A DNA stretch of 64,000 nt from Thioclava atlantica (GCF_000737065.1 NZ_AQRC01000013.1:1-64000); one strand, 5' to 3'. Shown: positions 1-8,439, counted from the first letter of the stretch. Numbers and translations are program-made. Notes: generated from the letters alone by a model not told the origin.

Positions 1-385
1 CGGGCACGCCCATATAGACGGCGAGGTTGCCCGCGATCACCGACATCAGCACCATGATCGCAGCGACCGACAGGTCGATGCCCGCGGTCAGGATGATCAG
101 CGACTGCGCCGCGGCGAGGATCCCGATGATCGAGACCTGCTGCATGATCAGGGTCAGGTTGAAGGCCGAGAAGAACTTGCCGCCCGCGATCAGGCCGAAG
201 GCGGCGATCGAGAGCCCCAGCACGATCACCGGCACGAGGGTCGGGTTGCCGTGCAGCCCGTGCTGGATCGCGCCGAGGGGGCCGCGTTTCTTCCTCTCGA
301 AGGCGGCAACCGTCCTGTCGCTCTTTTCGAGATCGTGTTCGAAGGACTGGCCGCGGGGTGGTGCGGTCTGGGTCATGTCCGTCAT
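1..385 (-). CDS. frcC: Sugar (fructose-type) ABC transporter permease, N-terminal part, cut by the window edge
   Basis: This is the first ~128 residues of an inner-membrane permease of the ribose/xylose/fructose ABC class. The translation starts MTDMTQTAPP, has a hydrophilic N-terminus of about 45 residues, then a hydrophobic segment (VPVIVLGLSIAAFGLIAGG). It continues into the family-typical stretch SLIILTAGIDLSVAAIMVL, where the GIDLSV motif marks the RbsC/FrcC/XylH permease family. The start at 385 follows a purine-rich GGGAGAGAGG; an in-frame ATG at 376 is possible. The gene lies downstream of the binding-protein gene, with 89 bp between. The ATPase gene expected next would lie beyond the left edge. 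The fructose assignment rests on the neighbouring FrcB-like protein; other sugars are possible. Confidence 0.82.
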   Translation of the reverse strand, partial: MTDMTQTAPPRGQSFEHDLEKSDRTVAAFERKKRGPLGAIQHGLHGNPTLVPVIVLGLSIAAFGLIAGGKFFSAFNLTLIMQQVSIIGILAAAQSLIILTAGIDLSVAAIMVLMSVIAGNLAVYMGVP

Positions 386-427
386 CCTCTCTCTCCCGTT
401 TGGGACGCGCGCGCGTTGCGCGGTGGG

Positions 428-457
428 GGAAGGGCCACGCGTGGGGGTGGCCCTTCC
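428..457 (-). promoter_or_regulatory. Intercistronic 11-bp hairpin between frcB and frcC
   Basis: GGAAGGGCCAC (428-438) pairs perfectly with GTGGCCCTTCC (447-457) around an 8-nt loop. It starts 18 nt past the frcB stop and ends 43 nt before the frcC start. No T-run follows on the minus strand, so a strong terminator is unlikely. Hairpins in this position commonly protect the binding-protein mRNA and lower permease expression; that role is inferred here. Confidence 0.6.
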
Positions 458-474
458 GGATCGTCAGCCGCGGC

Positions 475-1488
475 TCAGCCCCAGCACTGCTTGAGGCCCT
501 CGTCCGAGCTGATCGAGTCGATCCCGTCGACCGGGTGATCGGTGATCAGCGTCACGCCCGTATTGTAGAAATCGAGCCCTTCGGAGTTCTGCGGCTTGGT
601 GCCGTCCTTGGCGAAAGCGGCGATTGCCTCGACGCCCTTCGAGGCCATCAGCAGCGGGAACTGCATCGAGGTTGCGCCGATGATGCCCTCCTTGACGTTC
701 TGCACGCCCGGGCAGCCGCCATCGATCGAGACGATCGTCGCCTGGTTCTCGAGGCCCACCGCCTTGAGCGCCTCATAGGCCCCGGCCGCCGCCGGCTCGT
801 TGATCGTGTAGACGAGATCGACGCCCGGATCCTTCTGCAGGAGGTTCTCCATCGCGTTGCGGCCGCCCTCTTCGTTGCCGTTGGTCACGTCATGGCCGAC
901 GATGCGCGGATCGTCCTCGTCGCCGATCTTCTTGGCGTCCTTCACGTCGATGCCGAAGCCCTTCATGAAGCCCTGATCGCGCAGGTAATCGACCGAGACC
1001 TGGCTCGCGTTGAGATCGAGGAAGGCGATCTTCGCATCCGCCGCCTTGTCGCCCATCCGCGCCTTGGCCCATTCCCCGATCAGCTCGCCCGCCTTGAAAT
1101 TGTCGGTCGCGAAGGTGGCGTCGGCCGTGTCCGCGGGCTCGAAAGGCGTATCGAGCGCGATCACCAGCGCGCCCGCGGCGCGCGCCTTCTCGACCACAGG
1201 TGCCAGCGCCCGGCTGTCGGACGGCGTGATCAGGATGCCCTTGGCACCCGCGGCCATGCAGCTTTCGACCGCGGCCACCTGGCTTTCGACATCGCCGTCG
1301 ATCTTGCCGGCATAGGTGTTGAGCTTGATCCCGAGCTCGTTGGCCTTCGCCACCGCCCCTTCCTTCATCTTCACGAAAAACGGGTTCGTATCCGTCTTCG
1401 TGATCAGGCAGGCGGACGTTTCGGCAAAGGCGCCGGTCGCCATCAGGCCGAGCGCGGTTGCACCGAGAATTGCGGTTTTCTTCATCAT
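475..1488 (-). CDS. frcB: Fructose-type ABC transporter periplasmic substrate-binding protein
   Basis: A 337-residue periplasmic-binding-protein-like domain of the LacI/RbsB class (Peripla_BP_4). It opens with a signal peptide (KK, hydrophobic core, cleavage near GAFA|ETSA). Family features include [16 protein letters not shown] at the mature N-terminus, [31 protein letters not shown] and [17 protein letters not shown]. Length matches alphaproteobacterial FrcB proteins (about 340 aa). Its job is to capture sugar, most likely fructose, and deliver it to the permease encoded just downstream. The ATG at 1488 has AGGAGACC upstream; a second ATG directly follows. The gene is divergent from a ROK regulator that probably controls it. 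High confidence in the family, moderate in the exact sugar. Confidence 0.85.
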   Translation of the reverse strand: MMKKTAILGATALGLMATGAFAETSACLITKTDTNPFFVKMKEGAVAKANELGIKLNTYAGKIDGDVESQVAAVESCMAAGAKGILITPSDSRALAPVVEKARAAGALVIALDTPFEPADTADATFATDNFKAGELIGEWAKARMGDKAADAKIAFLDLNASQVSVDYLRDQGFMKGFGIDVKDAKKIGDEDDPRIVGHDVTNGNEEGGRNAMENLLQKDPGVDLVYTINEPAAAGAYEALKAVGLENQATIVSIDGGCPGVQNVKEGIIGATSMQFPLLMASKGVEAIAAFAKDGTKPQNSEGLDFYNTGVTLITDHPVDGIDSISSDEGLKQCWG

Positions 1489-1575
1489 GTCAGGTCTCCT
1501 CCCAAGAGATGCTCAGCCGTCCTCCGATCGGCTTCGCGCTCGAGGATGGGTCGAAAGCCCGAGTCGGGTCAATAT

Positions 1576-1626
1576 ATAAATCACTCTTATTTATTAATTG
1601 ACAGGCAGTCTGGCCCAGGCGATGAT
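1576..1626 (+). promoter_or_regulatory. Candidate ROK operator and promoter between frcB and the regulator gene
   Basis: This is an AT-rich island in GC-rich DNA. It carries the inverted repeat ATAAAT (1576-1581) and ATTTAT (1589-1594) with a 7-nt gap, much like NagC/XylR-class operators. Four bases further lies TTGACA (1598-1603), then 17 nt, then GATGAT (1621-1626), a plausible sigma-70-type promoter for the rightward gene. The placement would let a ROK protein control both directions. Binding is inferred, not shown. Confidence 0.5.
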
Positions 1627-1669
1627 TTTCCTGCAAAGGAATGCGCGAGCGACCGCGGGGAAGGAAGAC

Positions 1670-2887
1670 GTGAACAATCAGGCGCCGGAGCCTCCGCCCC
1701 AGAGCCCGATCAAGATCGGCTCGGATCACACGGCGATGCGCGACCGCAACGAACGGCTCGTGCTCTCGATCATCCGCCGCCGAGGGGCGCTCGCGAAATC
1801 CGAGATCGCGCGCCTGACCGGGCTCTCGGCGCAGACCGTCTCGGTGATCATGCGCGCCCTCGAAACCGAGGGGTTGCTGCTGAAATGCGATCCGGTGCGC
1901 GGCAAGGTCGGCCAGCCCACCGTCCCGATGCGGCTCAATCCCGAAGGGGCGTTCTTCCTCGGGCTCAAGGTCGGGCGGCGACGCACGGAGCTGATGCTGA
2001 TCGACTTCGTGGGCGCGCCGCGCGCGAGCCGGGTCGCCCGCCACGACTACCCAACCGCGGAAGACACGATCCGCTTCGCGCGTGGCGCAATCGACGAAAT
2101 CCTGAAGGAGATGCCTCCGGCCCAGCGCGAGCGGGTCTTCGGCCTCGGGATCGGCGCACCCTTCCAGATGTGGGACTGGGGCGCGGCGCTCGGCCTGCCC
2201 GAAAGCGCGATGTCGGACTGGCGCGAGCGCGATATCCGCGCCGAGCTCGAGACCCTCTACCCCTGGCCCGTGATGCTCGAAAACGACGCCTCGGCCGCCT
2301 GCAATGCCGAGCTGCTCTTCGGGGGCGGCTCGCTGCCGGGGCATTTCGTCTATGCCTTTCTCGGCTTCTTCGTAGGCGGCGGTCTGGTGATGAATTCGAC
2401 GCTGGTGACGGGCCCGCGCGGCAATGCCGGGGCGCTGGCCTCGATGCCGGTCCCCGACGCTACGGGGGGGCAATGCCAGCTTCTCGACGTGGCCTCGCTC
2501 TCCGGGCTCGAGGCACGGTTGCGCGCGGCCGGGGCGGATAGCGCGTTTCTCTGGGAAGCGCGCGATCACTGGGAGCTTGCGCCCGAGACGCTCGAGCCGT
2601 GGCTCGAGGGGGCCGCGCGCGGGCTGGCCCATGTCGCGGCCTCGGCGACCGCGCTATGCGATCTGGATGCGATCGTGATCGACGGCTGGATGCCCGAGGA
2701 GTTGCGCGACCGCCTCGTTGCCGCAACGGCGCGGGAAATCGCGCGCATCGACCTTTCGGGCAGTTTCGCGCCGGCCGTCCTTGCCGGGAGCGCAGGCCCG
2801 CAGGCCCGCGCGTTGGGCGCGGCAAGCCTGCCGCTGAGCGCGCGCTTTCTGACCGAGGTTGACCTGCCCCAGGAGCCCGAGGGCTAG
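1670..2887 (+). CDS. ROK-family transcriptional regulator, likely repressor of the divergent fructose transporter genes
   Basis: 405 residues. The N-terminal winged helix-turn-helix covers about residues 20-75 (RNERLVLSIIRRRGALAKSE, then IARLTGLSAQTVSVIMRALE). It is followed by a ROK sugar-kinase-like domain (FGLGIGAPFQMWDW, ENDASAACNAELLFGGGSLP, FLGFFVGGGLVM). Such regulators bind a sugar or sugar phosphate and release an operator. I chose the GTG at 1670 because GGGGAAGGA precedes it and the likely -10 (1621-1626) overlaps the only upstream ATG. In-frame TTG (1598) and ATG (1622) starts exist but lack a ribosome site. The gene ends overlapping the convergent histidine kinase gene by 4 bp. 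The zinc-cysteine cluster typical of many ROK proteins is not evident. Confidence 0.85.
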   Translation: MNNQAPEPPPQSPIKIGSDHTAMRDRNERLVLSIIRRRGALAKSEIARLTGLSAQTVSVIMRALETEGLLLKCDPVRGKVGQPTVPMRLNPEGAFFLGLKVGRRRTELMLIDFVGAPRASRVARHDYPTAEDTIRFARGAIDEILKEMPPAQRERVFGLGIGAPFQMWDWGAALGLPESAMSDWRERDIRAELETLYPWPVMLENDASAACNAELLFGGGSLPGHFVYAFLGFFVGGGLVMNSTLVTGPRGNAGALASMPVPDATGGQCQLLDVASLSGLEARLRAAGADSAFLWEARDHWELAPETLEPWLEGAARGLAHVAASATALCDLDAIVIDGWMPEELRDRLVAATAREIARIDLSGSFAPAVLAGSAGPQARALGAASLPLSARFLTEVDLPQEPEG

Positions 2888-4254
2888 AGCGCAGGGAAAT
2901 CGACCGTCACCACGAGCCCCGGATGGTTGTCGCCCAGGGCGAGTTCGGCATCGTGCAGCCCCGCCACCGCCTGTACCAGCGCCAGCCCGAGCCCGTTGCC
3001 CGGCGTCGTGCGCGACCGCTCGAGCCGGTAGAGACGGCGCAGGACAAGCTGGCGTTCGGCTTCCGGCACACCGGGACCGCGGTCGCGCACCGAAAGCCGC
3101 ACCCGGTCGTCCTCGCACACCAGTTCGACCGTGATGTCCGGCTCCGGCCCGCCATGACGGATCGCGTTCTCGATCAGGTTCGAGAGCATCTGCCCGAGCA
3201 ACCCGCGATCGCCCTGCACCCGAAGCGCCGCGCCTTCCGGACGCAGAAGCCGCAACGCCCCCCCGGCTTCCTCCGCCGCCACCTCGTAGAGCTCGGTGAT
3301 ATCGGTGGCGAGCGCGCCGAGATCGACCGGTGCGAAGCGGGATTTCGGGCTGCCGCCCTCGATTTGCGCGATCCGCAACAGGGAATGGAACACCCCCACC
3401 GCCAGCTCCGCCTCCTCGCTTGCACGCTCGGCGGTGGCGCGGGCGGCGCTGTCCTCGGGCAGTTGCTCGCGCAGCTCGGAAAGCAGCACCGAGATCCGCT
3501 GCATCGGCGTCTTGAGGTCATGCGCGATATCGGCCGAAACCTGCCGCAGCGCCGCCACCGTCGCCTCCTGCGTCTCCGCCATCGCGTTGAGCCGCGCCCC
3601 GATCCGCGCGAGGTCGTCGCCGCGCGCGGATTTCACCGTGTCGTCGGGCACCCGCGCCTCGAGCCGCCCTTCGGTCAACTCGTCGAGCGTATCCTCGAGC
3701 GCGCTCACCCGCTTGCGCGCCCGCATCCCGGCCCAGGCGCCATAGGCGGCCGAAACCAGCAAGGAGGGCACGAAGGAGAAGATGAGGATCGCAAGGAAGG
3801 TCGAGGTCAGTTCGGCGATCGGCGCGCGGCTCTCGCCGATCACCAGGAAACCGCCCGCAAGCGGCATGGTCAGCGTGAAATAGCCCTGGCTCGAAAGCGG
3901 CGCATAGTCGAGATGGCGCGCGACCACCCATTGCCCGTTCTCGCGCAGCACACGCACATTGCCGACCTGCCGCCCGTCGGGCAGCACGAAGGCGATCGCG
4001 CGTTCGGACGGGTCGGAGGCGCGGGCCTCGGCGGAGACGATGACCGAAAGCGTCTCCGGATTGGCCGCAACCCGAAACACCGCTGTCTGCTGCTTGAGAT
4101 CGGTGCGGATCGCGTCCTCGGTCGAGGACCGCAACGCGACATAGGCGAAACCGAGCGTCACCAATAGGATCGCGAAGACGATCCCCATCAGCCCCAGCGC
4201 CTGCCGAAGCGGCGTCGAGGCGAAGATCGCCGCGCGGTTCAGCCGCCCCAGCAT
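2884..4254 (-). CDS. Sensor histidine kinase paired with the adjacent response regulator
   Basis: 456 residues, membrane-bound. A first transmembrane helix (about 22-42) is followed by a ~105-residue periplasmic sensor part and a second helix (about 150-172). Then come a HAMP-like region, the HisKA box VSADIAHDLKTPMQRIS with phospho-acceptor His245, and a C-terminal HATPase domain with NLIENAIRHGG, RDRGPGVPE and GNGLGLALV. Start and stop overlap the upstream response-regulator gene by one base (TGATG), so translation is probably coupled. The pair is divergent from an HtrA protease gene, suggesting a periplasmic-stress signal. That role is inferred, because the sensor domain has no recognisable ligand motif. 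Confidence 0.88.
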   Translation of the reverse strand: MLGRLNRAAIFASTPLRQALGLMGIVFAILLVTLGFAYVALRSSTEDAIRTDLKQQTAVFRVAANPETLSVIVSAEARASDPSERAIAFVLPDGRQVGNVRVLRENGQWVVARHLDYAPLSSQGYFTLTMPLAGGFLVIGESRAPIAELTSTFLAILIFSFVPSLLVSAAYGAWAGMRARKRVSALEDTLDELTEGRLEARVPDDTVKSARGDDLARIGARLNAMAETQEATVAALRQVSADIAHDLKTPMQRISVLLSELREQLPEDSAARATAERASEEAELAVGVFHSLLRIAQIEGGSPKSRFAPVDLGALATDITELYEVAAEEAGGALRLLRPEGAALRVQGDRGLLGQMLSNLIENAIRHGGPEPDITVELVCEDDRVRLSVRDRGPGVPEAERQLVLRRLYRLERSRTTPGNGLGLALVQAVAGLHDAELALGDNHPGLVVTVDFPAL

Positions 4255-4925
4255 CAGCCGTCGATCCGGTAACCCGCGCCACGCACGGTATGGATCAGCT
4301 CGCGCTCGAAGGGCTTATCGACCTTGTTCCGGAGCCGCGAGATATGGGTCTCGACGACATTGGTCTGCGGATCGAAATTGAGATCCCACACCCCTTCGAG
4401 CAGCATCGTCCGGGTCTGCACCCGCCCCTTGCGCCTGAGCAGGAACTCGAGCAGCGCGAATTCGCGCGGCAGCAGGTCGATCTCCTGACCCGCCCGCGTC
4501 ACCTTGCGGGTGATCAGGTCCATCTTCAGATCCGCCGCTTCGAGCACCACCTGCTCGCTCTGGGCCTGCGGACGCCGGGCAAGTGCCGCGATCCGCGCCG
4601 AGAGTTCGCCGAAGGCGAACGGCTTCACCAGATAGTCGTCGGCCCCGGAATTGAGACCCTCGATCCGGTCATCGACTCCCCCGATCGCGGTCAGGAAGAT
4701 GATCGGCGTCGCGACCTTGGCCGCGCGCACCGCCCGCACGATCGACAGCCCATCGAGCTCGGGGAGCATCCGGTCCACGATCATCACGTCATACTCGCCG
4801 GTGAGCGCCTGGCTCAGACCCTCGCGCCCATTGGCGAGGTGATCGACGCCGTGGCCTTCCTCGCGAAGCCCGCGCGTGACGTAATCGACGGTGGTCGCAT
4901 CATCTTCGATCAGCAGAAGTTTCAT
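4254..4925 (-). CDS. OmpR/PhoB-family response regulator
   Basis: 223 residues. The receiver domain (1-115) has the acidic pocket EDD at 7-9, phospho-acceptor Asp51 in MIVDRMLPELDG, and the conserved Lys in DDYLVKPF. The C-terminal winged-helix domain (about 125-223) ends HTVRGAGYRIDG, typical of OmpR/PhoB proteins. An upstream in-frame ATG at 4952 would add nine residues (MARHEESSA) without a better ribosome site; AGGAAAG sits correctly for 4925. It is transcribed with the histidine kinase and divergently from htrA, so it probably controls that protease and itself. Confidence 0.88.
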   Translation of the reverse strand: MKLLLIEDDATTVDYVTRGLREEGHGVDHLANGREGLSQALTGEYDVMIVDRMLPELDGLSIVRAVRAAKVATPIIFLTAIGGVDDRIEGLNSGADDYLVKPFAFGELSARIAALARRPQAQSEQVVLEAADLKMDLITRKVTRAGQEIDLLPREFALLEFLLRRKGRVQTRTMLLEGVWDLNFDPQTNVVETHISRLRNKVDKPFERELIHTVRGAGYRIDG

Positions 4926-5090
4926 CGCGGAACTTTCCTCATGTCGCGCCATACATGGCGGGTCCGAAGCCGCCTGTCACGCCTCGATCTCCCAAAGGTG
5001 AACCGGATTACACACCTGCAATCTTCCCGCAGAGTCCATGTGAAGCTAAGCCCCAAGATAAAGGGCATCCCTGTCAACAAGGAGAGAGAG

Positions 5091-6245
5091 ATGCAGAACA
5101 CGCGCAAAACCCGTCTGCTTCGCACCCTCGCGGTGACCGCCATGATCGGCGCAGGTTCGGTTGCGACGACCGGTCTCGCGGTGGTGCCCAATGTCGCGGC
5201 GGCCGAAACCTTCACCAACAGTGTCGATCTGGTGAAGAAGGTCATGCCCGCCGTGGTGACCATCGAGATCAAGAAACCCGCCAACGATCAGGAGATGGCG
5301 CAGATGGGTATGCCCCCGGGCTTCCCGTTCGACTTTTTCGGCAACCGTTTCGGGATGCCGATGCCGGGCGACCCGAACATGCCCAACCAGCAGGCGCAGC
5401 GCCCTGAGATCACCGGCCTCGGCACCGGCTTCGTCATCGAGAAGGACGGCCACATCGTCACCAACGCCCATGTCGTCGATGGGGCGGAGAGCGTGAAGGT
5501 AACCTTCCAGGACGGCACCACCGCCGATGCGAAGGTGATCGGCGTCGACAAGGCGACCGATATCGCGCTGATCAAGGTCGATACGAACAAGGATCTCGCC
5601 ACGGTCGGCTTCGGCGATTCCGATCAGGCGCAGGTCGGCGAGCCCGTCGTCGCGATCGGCAATCCGTTCGGCCTCGGCACCTCGGTCTCGAGCGGCATCG
5701 TCTCGGCCAAGGGGCGCGATCTGAAATCGGGTCCGTTCGACAACTACATCCAGACCGACGCCGCGATCAACAAGGGCAACTCGGGTGGTCCGCTCTTCGA
5801 CGCCAATGGCGAGGTGATCGGGATGAACACCGCGATCCTGTCGCCCACGGGCGGCTCGGTCGGGATCGGCTTCTCGGTGCCCTCGAACACGATCAAGTCG
5901 GTCATCGCCGATCTGGGCAAGGGCGGTGAAGTGAAGCGCGGCTTCCTCGGCGTCTCGATCCAGCCGGTGAGCGAGGACATCGCCGCGGCCCTCGGCCTCG
6001 ACAAGCCCGAAGGCGTGCTCGTCGCCGACGTGTCGAGCGACACCCCCGCGAAGACGGCCGGCCTGAAGCGTGGCGACATCATCGTCGCGGTCGACGGCAA
6101 GCCGATGAAGCAACCGCGCGACCTGACCCGCGCCATCGGCTCGGACGAGCCGGGCACCGAGGTTCAACTCTCCCTGCTGCGCGCGAACAAGCCGCTCACG
6201 CTCTCCGTCACTCTTGGTGAGCGGCCCACTGAGAGCCCGTCCTAA
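5091..6245 (+). CDS. HtrA/Deg-type periplasmic serine endoprotease with a single PDZ domain
   Basis: 384 residues, a periplasmic quality-control protease. A signal peptide ends near NVAAA|ETFT (residue 39). The trypsin-like domain shows the full triad: His127 in VTNAHVVDG, Asp157 in KATDIALIKV and Ser231 in NKGNSGGPL. One PDZ domain follows (about 280-375, GFLGVSIQPVSEDIAAALGL onward). Two-PDZ DegP proteins are about 90 residues longer, so this is closer in architecture to DegS/HhoB, yet it has no membrane anchor after processing. Residues 66-105 are unusually rich in Met, Pro, Phe and Gln, corresponding to the LA loop that controls oligomerisation. The start follows GGAGAGAG. The divergent two-component genes probably regulate it. 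A perfect-stem terminator follows. Confidence 0.9.
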   Translation: MQNTRKTRLLRTLAVTAMIGAGSVATTGLAVVPNVAAAETFTNSVDLVKKVMPAVVTIEIKKPANDQEMAQMGMPPGFPFDFFGNRFGMPMPGDPNMPNQQAQRPEITGLGTGFVIEKDGHIVTNAHVVDGAESVKVTFQDGTTADAKVIGVDKATDIALIKVDTNKDLATVGFGDSDQAQVGEPVVAIGNPFGLGTSVSSGIVSAKGRDLKSGPFDNYIQTDAAINKGNSGGPLFDANGEVIGMNTAILSPTGGSVGIGFSVPSNTIKSVIADLGKGGEVKRGFLGVSIQPVSEDIAAALGLDKPEGVLVADVSSDTPAKTAGLKRGDIIVAVDGKPMKQPRDLTRAIGSDEPGTEVQLSLLRANKPLTLSVTLGERPTESPS

Positions 6246-6270
6246 GACCAGGGCTCAGCGGTAGAAGCGT

Positions 6271-6308
6271 CGCGCCCGGAGCTTCGGCTTCGGGCGCGGC
6301 CTTTTTCT
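6271..6308 (+). terminator. Rho-independent terminator after htrA
   Basis: The 12-bp stem CGCGCCCGGAGC closes over a TTCG tetraloop with one G-T wobble and is followed by GCCTTTTTCTT. It begins 25 bases after the htrA stop and ends at the stop codon of the convergent glycosyltransferase gene. Confidence 0.9.
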
Positions 6309-7916
6309 TCAGTCTCCGGTCGCGGAGGGTGCAGGCGCCTCCGGCGGCGTCACCGCCCCGACCTGATAGAGCCGCCAGTCGTCTTGCCGGAAGTGACGCT
6401 CGGCGATCTCGCTCAACCCGTCCACCCCATCGAGCGGCTGAGCCGACAGCACCAGCCCCTGCGGATGCGCCGCCATCCAGCGCCCGAGATCCGCGCTGTT
6501 TCCGATCACGTCGACCGGCTGGGCGAGCCTCGCGACATAGGAGAACTGCCCCGCGTAACTGCGATCGGTCGTCGCCACGCCATGCGCCGAATGGGCCGCG
6601 ATCAACGCACCGATCGGACGCGGATCATAGACCGTCCAGAGGATCGGCAAGACCATGATCTCGATCGCCACCAGCACCATCGGCGCGACGAGCCCCTCGA
6701 CCCGCCAGCCATCACGCGCGCGCATCAAGATCACGCCTGCGAGAAGCAGGATCGCCACACCGGCCCCGAGGAGCAGCCACGACCCCGTGCCCTCGGGCAG
6801 CTCGGGAAACGCGCCGAAGGGCACCGCCGCCGCCGCGATCGCGGCGAGAATGCCGGGAAGCAGCCACAGGAGCCGGAGCGCGCGCAGGCGGCGCTCGGCG
6901 GTGGGCACCATCCCTGAAAGAAGAAGCGCGAGGGCCGGAAGCTCCGGCACGAGATAATGCGCCTGCTTGCCCGAGATCATCGAGAAGGCGACGAAGGCAC
7001 TCACACCCCAGAGCGTGACGAAGCGCGATCCCGCATCGGCCCAGAGCCGCGACGGCTTGAGCGCCGCGAGACCGGCCCGGCTCCATCCCCACGGCCAGAG
7101 GAAGAACGGCATCAGCGCCAGGAAGAACCAGACCGGGCGACCATGAGCAAAGCTCTCGACCATCCGCCCCGCGCTCTGCTTCCACAGGATCTGTTCGCGA
7201 TAGGCGGCGCCGCCGAAGATCACCGCAGGGCCGAGCCACAGCAGCACGATCCCGAAGGCGATCAGGAAAGCGAGGCCGATCCGGCCGTACCAGCCCTTGA
7301 TCGAGGGGCGCCCCTCCGCCCGCGCCCAGAGCGGCATCAGCAGCGCCGCGGGCAGGACATGGACAAGGATCACCGGACCCTTCGCGAAGACCCCGAGCCC
7401 GAGCGCCACGCCGAGCCCCAGCACCGGCCCGATCCGCAACCCGTCCTTGAGCGACCAGATCGCGATCATGCCCAACAGCGTCGCCGCCGCGAGCATCGTG
7501 TCGAACATCGTGGTCGAGCCGAAGAGCAGGAACACACCGGTCGAAGCAAGGATCAGAGCGGCCAGCCCCGAACGCTCCGGCGCTTCGGGCCAGAGCCTGC
7601 GCGCCAGAACCGCGACCAGCCAGACCGAGAGCAGCCCGAAGCCCGGCGCGACGAGCCGCGCGGCCCATTCGCTCGGCCCGGTCACGCCCCAGACGAGATT
7701 GATGAGCCAGAACAGGAGCGGCGGCTTGTCGCTGTAGATCCCGCCGTTGAGATGGGGAACGATCTTGGAACCGCCCTGCCACATCTCCCACGCGACGGTG
7801 ACATAGCGGGTTTCGTCGATCGCCATCAGCGGCCGCATGATCATCAGCAGCGTCGCTGTCACGGCGAAGGTCACGAGCGCCCCGATCAGCGGGACACGCC
7901 AGGCGGAGGAGGTCAT
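6309..7916 (-). CDS. GT39/ArnT-like membrane glycosyltransferase
   Basis: 535 residues with roughly twelve hydrophobic segments. The first periplasmic loop carries the catalytic-type Asp-Glu pair in PLMAIDETRYVTVAWEM. Then come HLNGGIYSDKPPLLFWLI and FAKGPVILVHVLP, conserved in the ArnT/PMT_2 (dolichyl-phosphate-mannose mannosyltransferase-like) superfamily. These enzymes move a sugar from a polyprenyl-phosphate donor to lipid A, another lipid or a protein on the periplasmic side. The true acceptor cannot be read from sequence, and no lipid-A modification genes are nearby, so I give no gene symbol. It is convergent with htrA and separated by about 200 bp from the divergent small lipoprotein gene. 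Confidence 0.82.
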   Translation of the reverse strand: MTSSAWRVPLIGALVTFAVTATLLMIMRPLMAIDETRYVTVAWEMWQGGSKIVPHLNGGIYSDKPPLLFWLINLVWGVTGPSEWAARLVAPGFGLLSVWLVAVLARRLWPEAPERSGLAALILASTGVFLLFGSTTMFDTMLAAATLLGMIAIWSLKDGLRIGPVLGLGVALGLGVFAKGPVILVHVLPAALLMPLWARAEGRPSIKGWYGRIGLAFLIAFGIVLLWLGPAVIFGGAAYREQILWKQSAGRMVESFAHGRPVWFFLALMPFFLWPWGWSRAGLAALKPSRLWADAGSRFVTLWGVSAFVAFSMISGKQAHYLVPELPALALLLSGMVPTAERRLRALRLLWLLPGILAAIAAAAVPFGAFPELPEGTGSWLLLGAGVAILLLAGVILMRARDGWRVEGLVAPMVLVAIEIMVLPILWTVYDPRPIGALIAAHSAHGVATTDRSYAGQFSYVARLAQPVDVIGNSADLGRWMAAHPQGLVLSAQPLDGVDGLSEIAERHFRQDDWRLYQVGAVTPPEAPAPSATGD

Positions 7917-8075
7917 CGGCGGGCCTTTCCTTGCATGCGCACGCGGGCGCGTCAGCCCTGCTTGACGCCAGAACCGGCGCTGCTGTCAACCCCGGGGATC
8001 CGCAAGAAACCGAGCTTCCCTCTCGCTCTCCAACAAAAGTTCGGAACTCTGCGCCGCCGGGCAACGTTGGCGGGG

Positions 8076-8096
8076 TATCGAGATAAAATCGAGATA
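8076..8096 (+). promoter_or_regulatory. Direct repeat ATCGAGATA upstream of the small lipoprotein gene
   Basis: ATCGAGATA occurs at 8077-8085 and 8088-8096, an 11-bp period (one helical turn), ending 19 bp before the lipoprotein ATG. The AT-rich stretch could be a regulator site or a -10 region; the role is unknown. The rest of the 199-bp intergenic stretch (7917-8115) shows nothing else I can name. Confidence 0.35.
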
Positions 8097-8115
8097 TACA
8101 AGGGAGACCTGTGAA

Positions 8116-8379
8116 ATGAAGAAGATCCTGCTTGTCCTGCCGCTCGCCGCGAGTGTTGCCGCCTGCCAGATGACCCCGCAAGATCAGGCCGCTGCGACCG
8201 GTGGTGTTGCCGGGGCTGCGCTCGGCGCTGCCGTCTCCAAGGACGGTGACAGGCTCGAAGGCGCGGCGCTCGGCGCGGCGGCCGGCACCGTGGCCGGTGC
8301 TCTGATCGGCAAGGCCAGCCAGCCGGGCCAGTGCCGCTATCGTGATGCCTATGGCCGCGAATACATCGCGCCCTGCTGA
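8116..8379 (+). CDS. Small glycine-zipper lipoprotein
   Basis: 87 residues. The lipoprotein signal peptide ends at Cys17 (ASVAAC), so the mature protein should be lipid-anchored in the envelope. Residues 28-65 form a glycine-zipper 2TM-type segment (GGVAGAALGAAVSKDGDRLE, then GAALGAAAGTVAGALIGK), able to insert into or pack on membranes. A short C-terminal tail follows with two Cys residues (QCRYRDAYGREYIAPC). Glycine-zipper lipoproteins of this size are common in alphaproteobacteria, often stress-linked, with unknown precise roles. It stands alone: a candidate promoter region precedes it and its own terminator follows. Confidence 0.82.
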   Translation: MKKILLVLPLAASVAACQMTPQDQAAATGGVAGAALGAAVSKDGDRLEGAALGAAAGTVAGALIGKASQPGQCRYRDAYGREYIAPC

Positions 8380-8405
8380 TAGGCCGATAGACAAGGCAGA
8401 ATTCG

Positions 8406-8439
8406 AACCGCCCGGAGCCTCTCCGGGCGGTTTTCCTTT
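8406..8439 (+). terminator. Rho-independent terminator after the small lipoprotein gene
   Basis: AACCGCCCGGAG (8406-8417) pairs perfectly with CTCCGGGCGGTT (8421-8432) across a 3-nt loop and runs into TTTTCCTTT. It isolates the lipoprotein gene from the cyd cluster. Confidence 0.92.

Noticed and set aside
358-2541. A 727-codon plus-strand frame across frcB and the ROK gene.
   Set aside because: Its translation is the reverse-frame shadow of the two confident genes and shows no family motif.
4290-5090. The htrA frame is open for about 267 codons upstream of its start, antisense to the response regulator.
   Set aside because: The signal peptide and ribosome site place the start at 5091. The upstream part is a stop-free shadow of the response-regulator gene.
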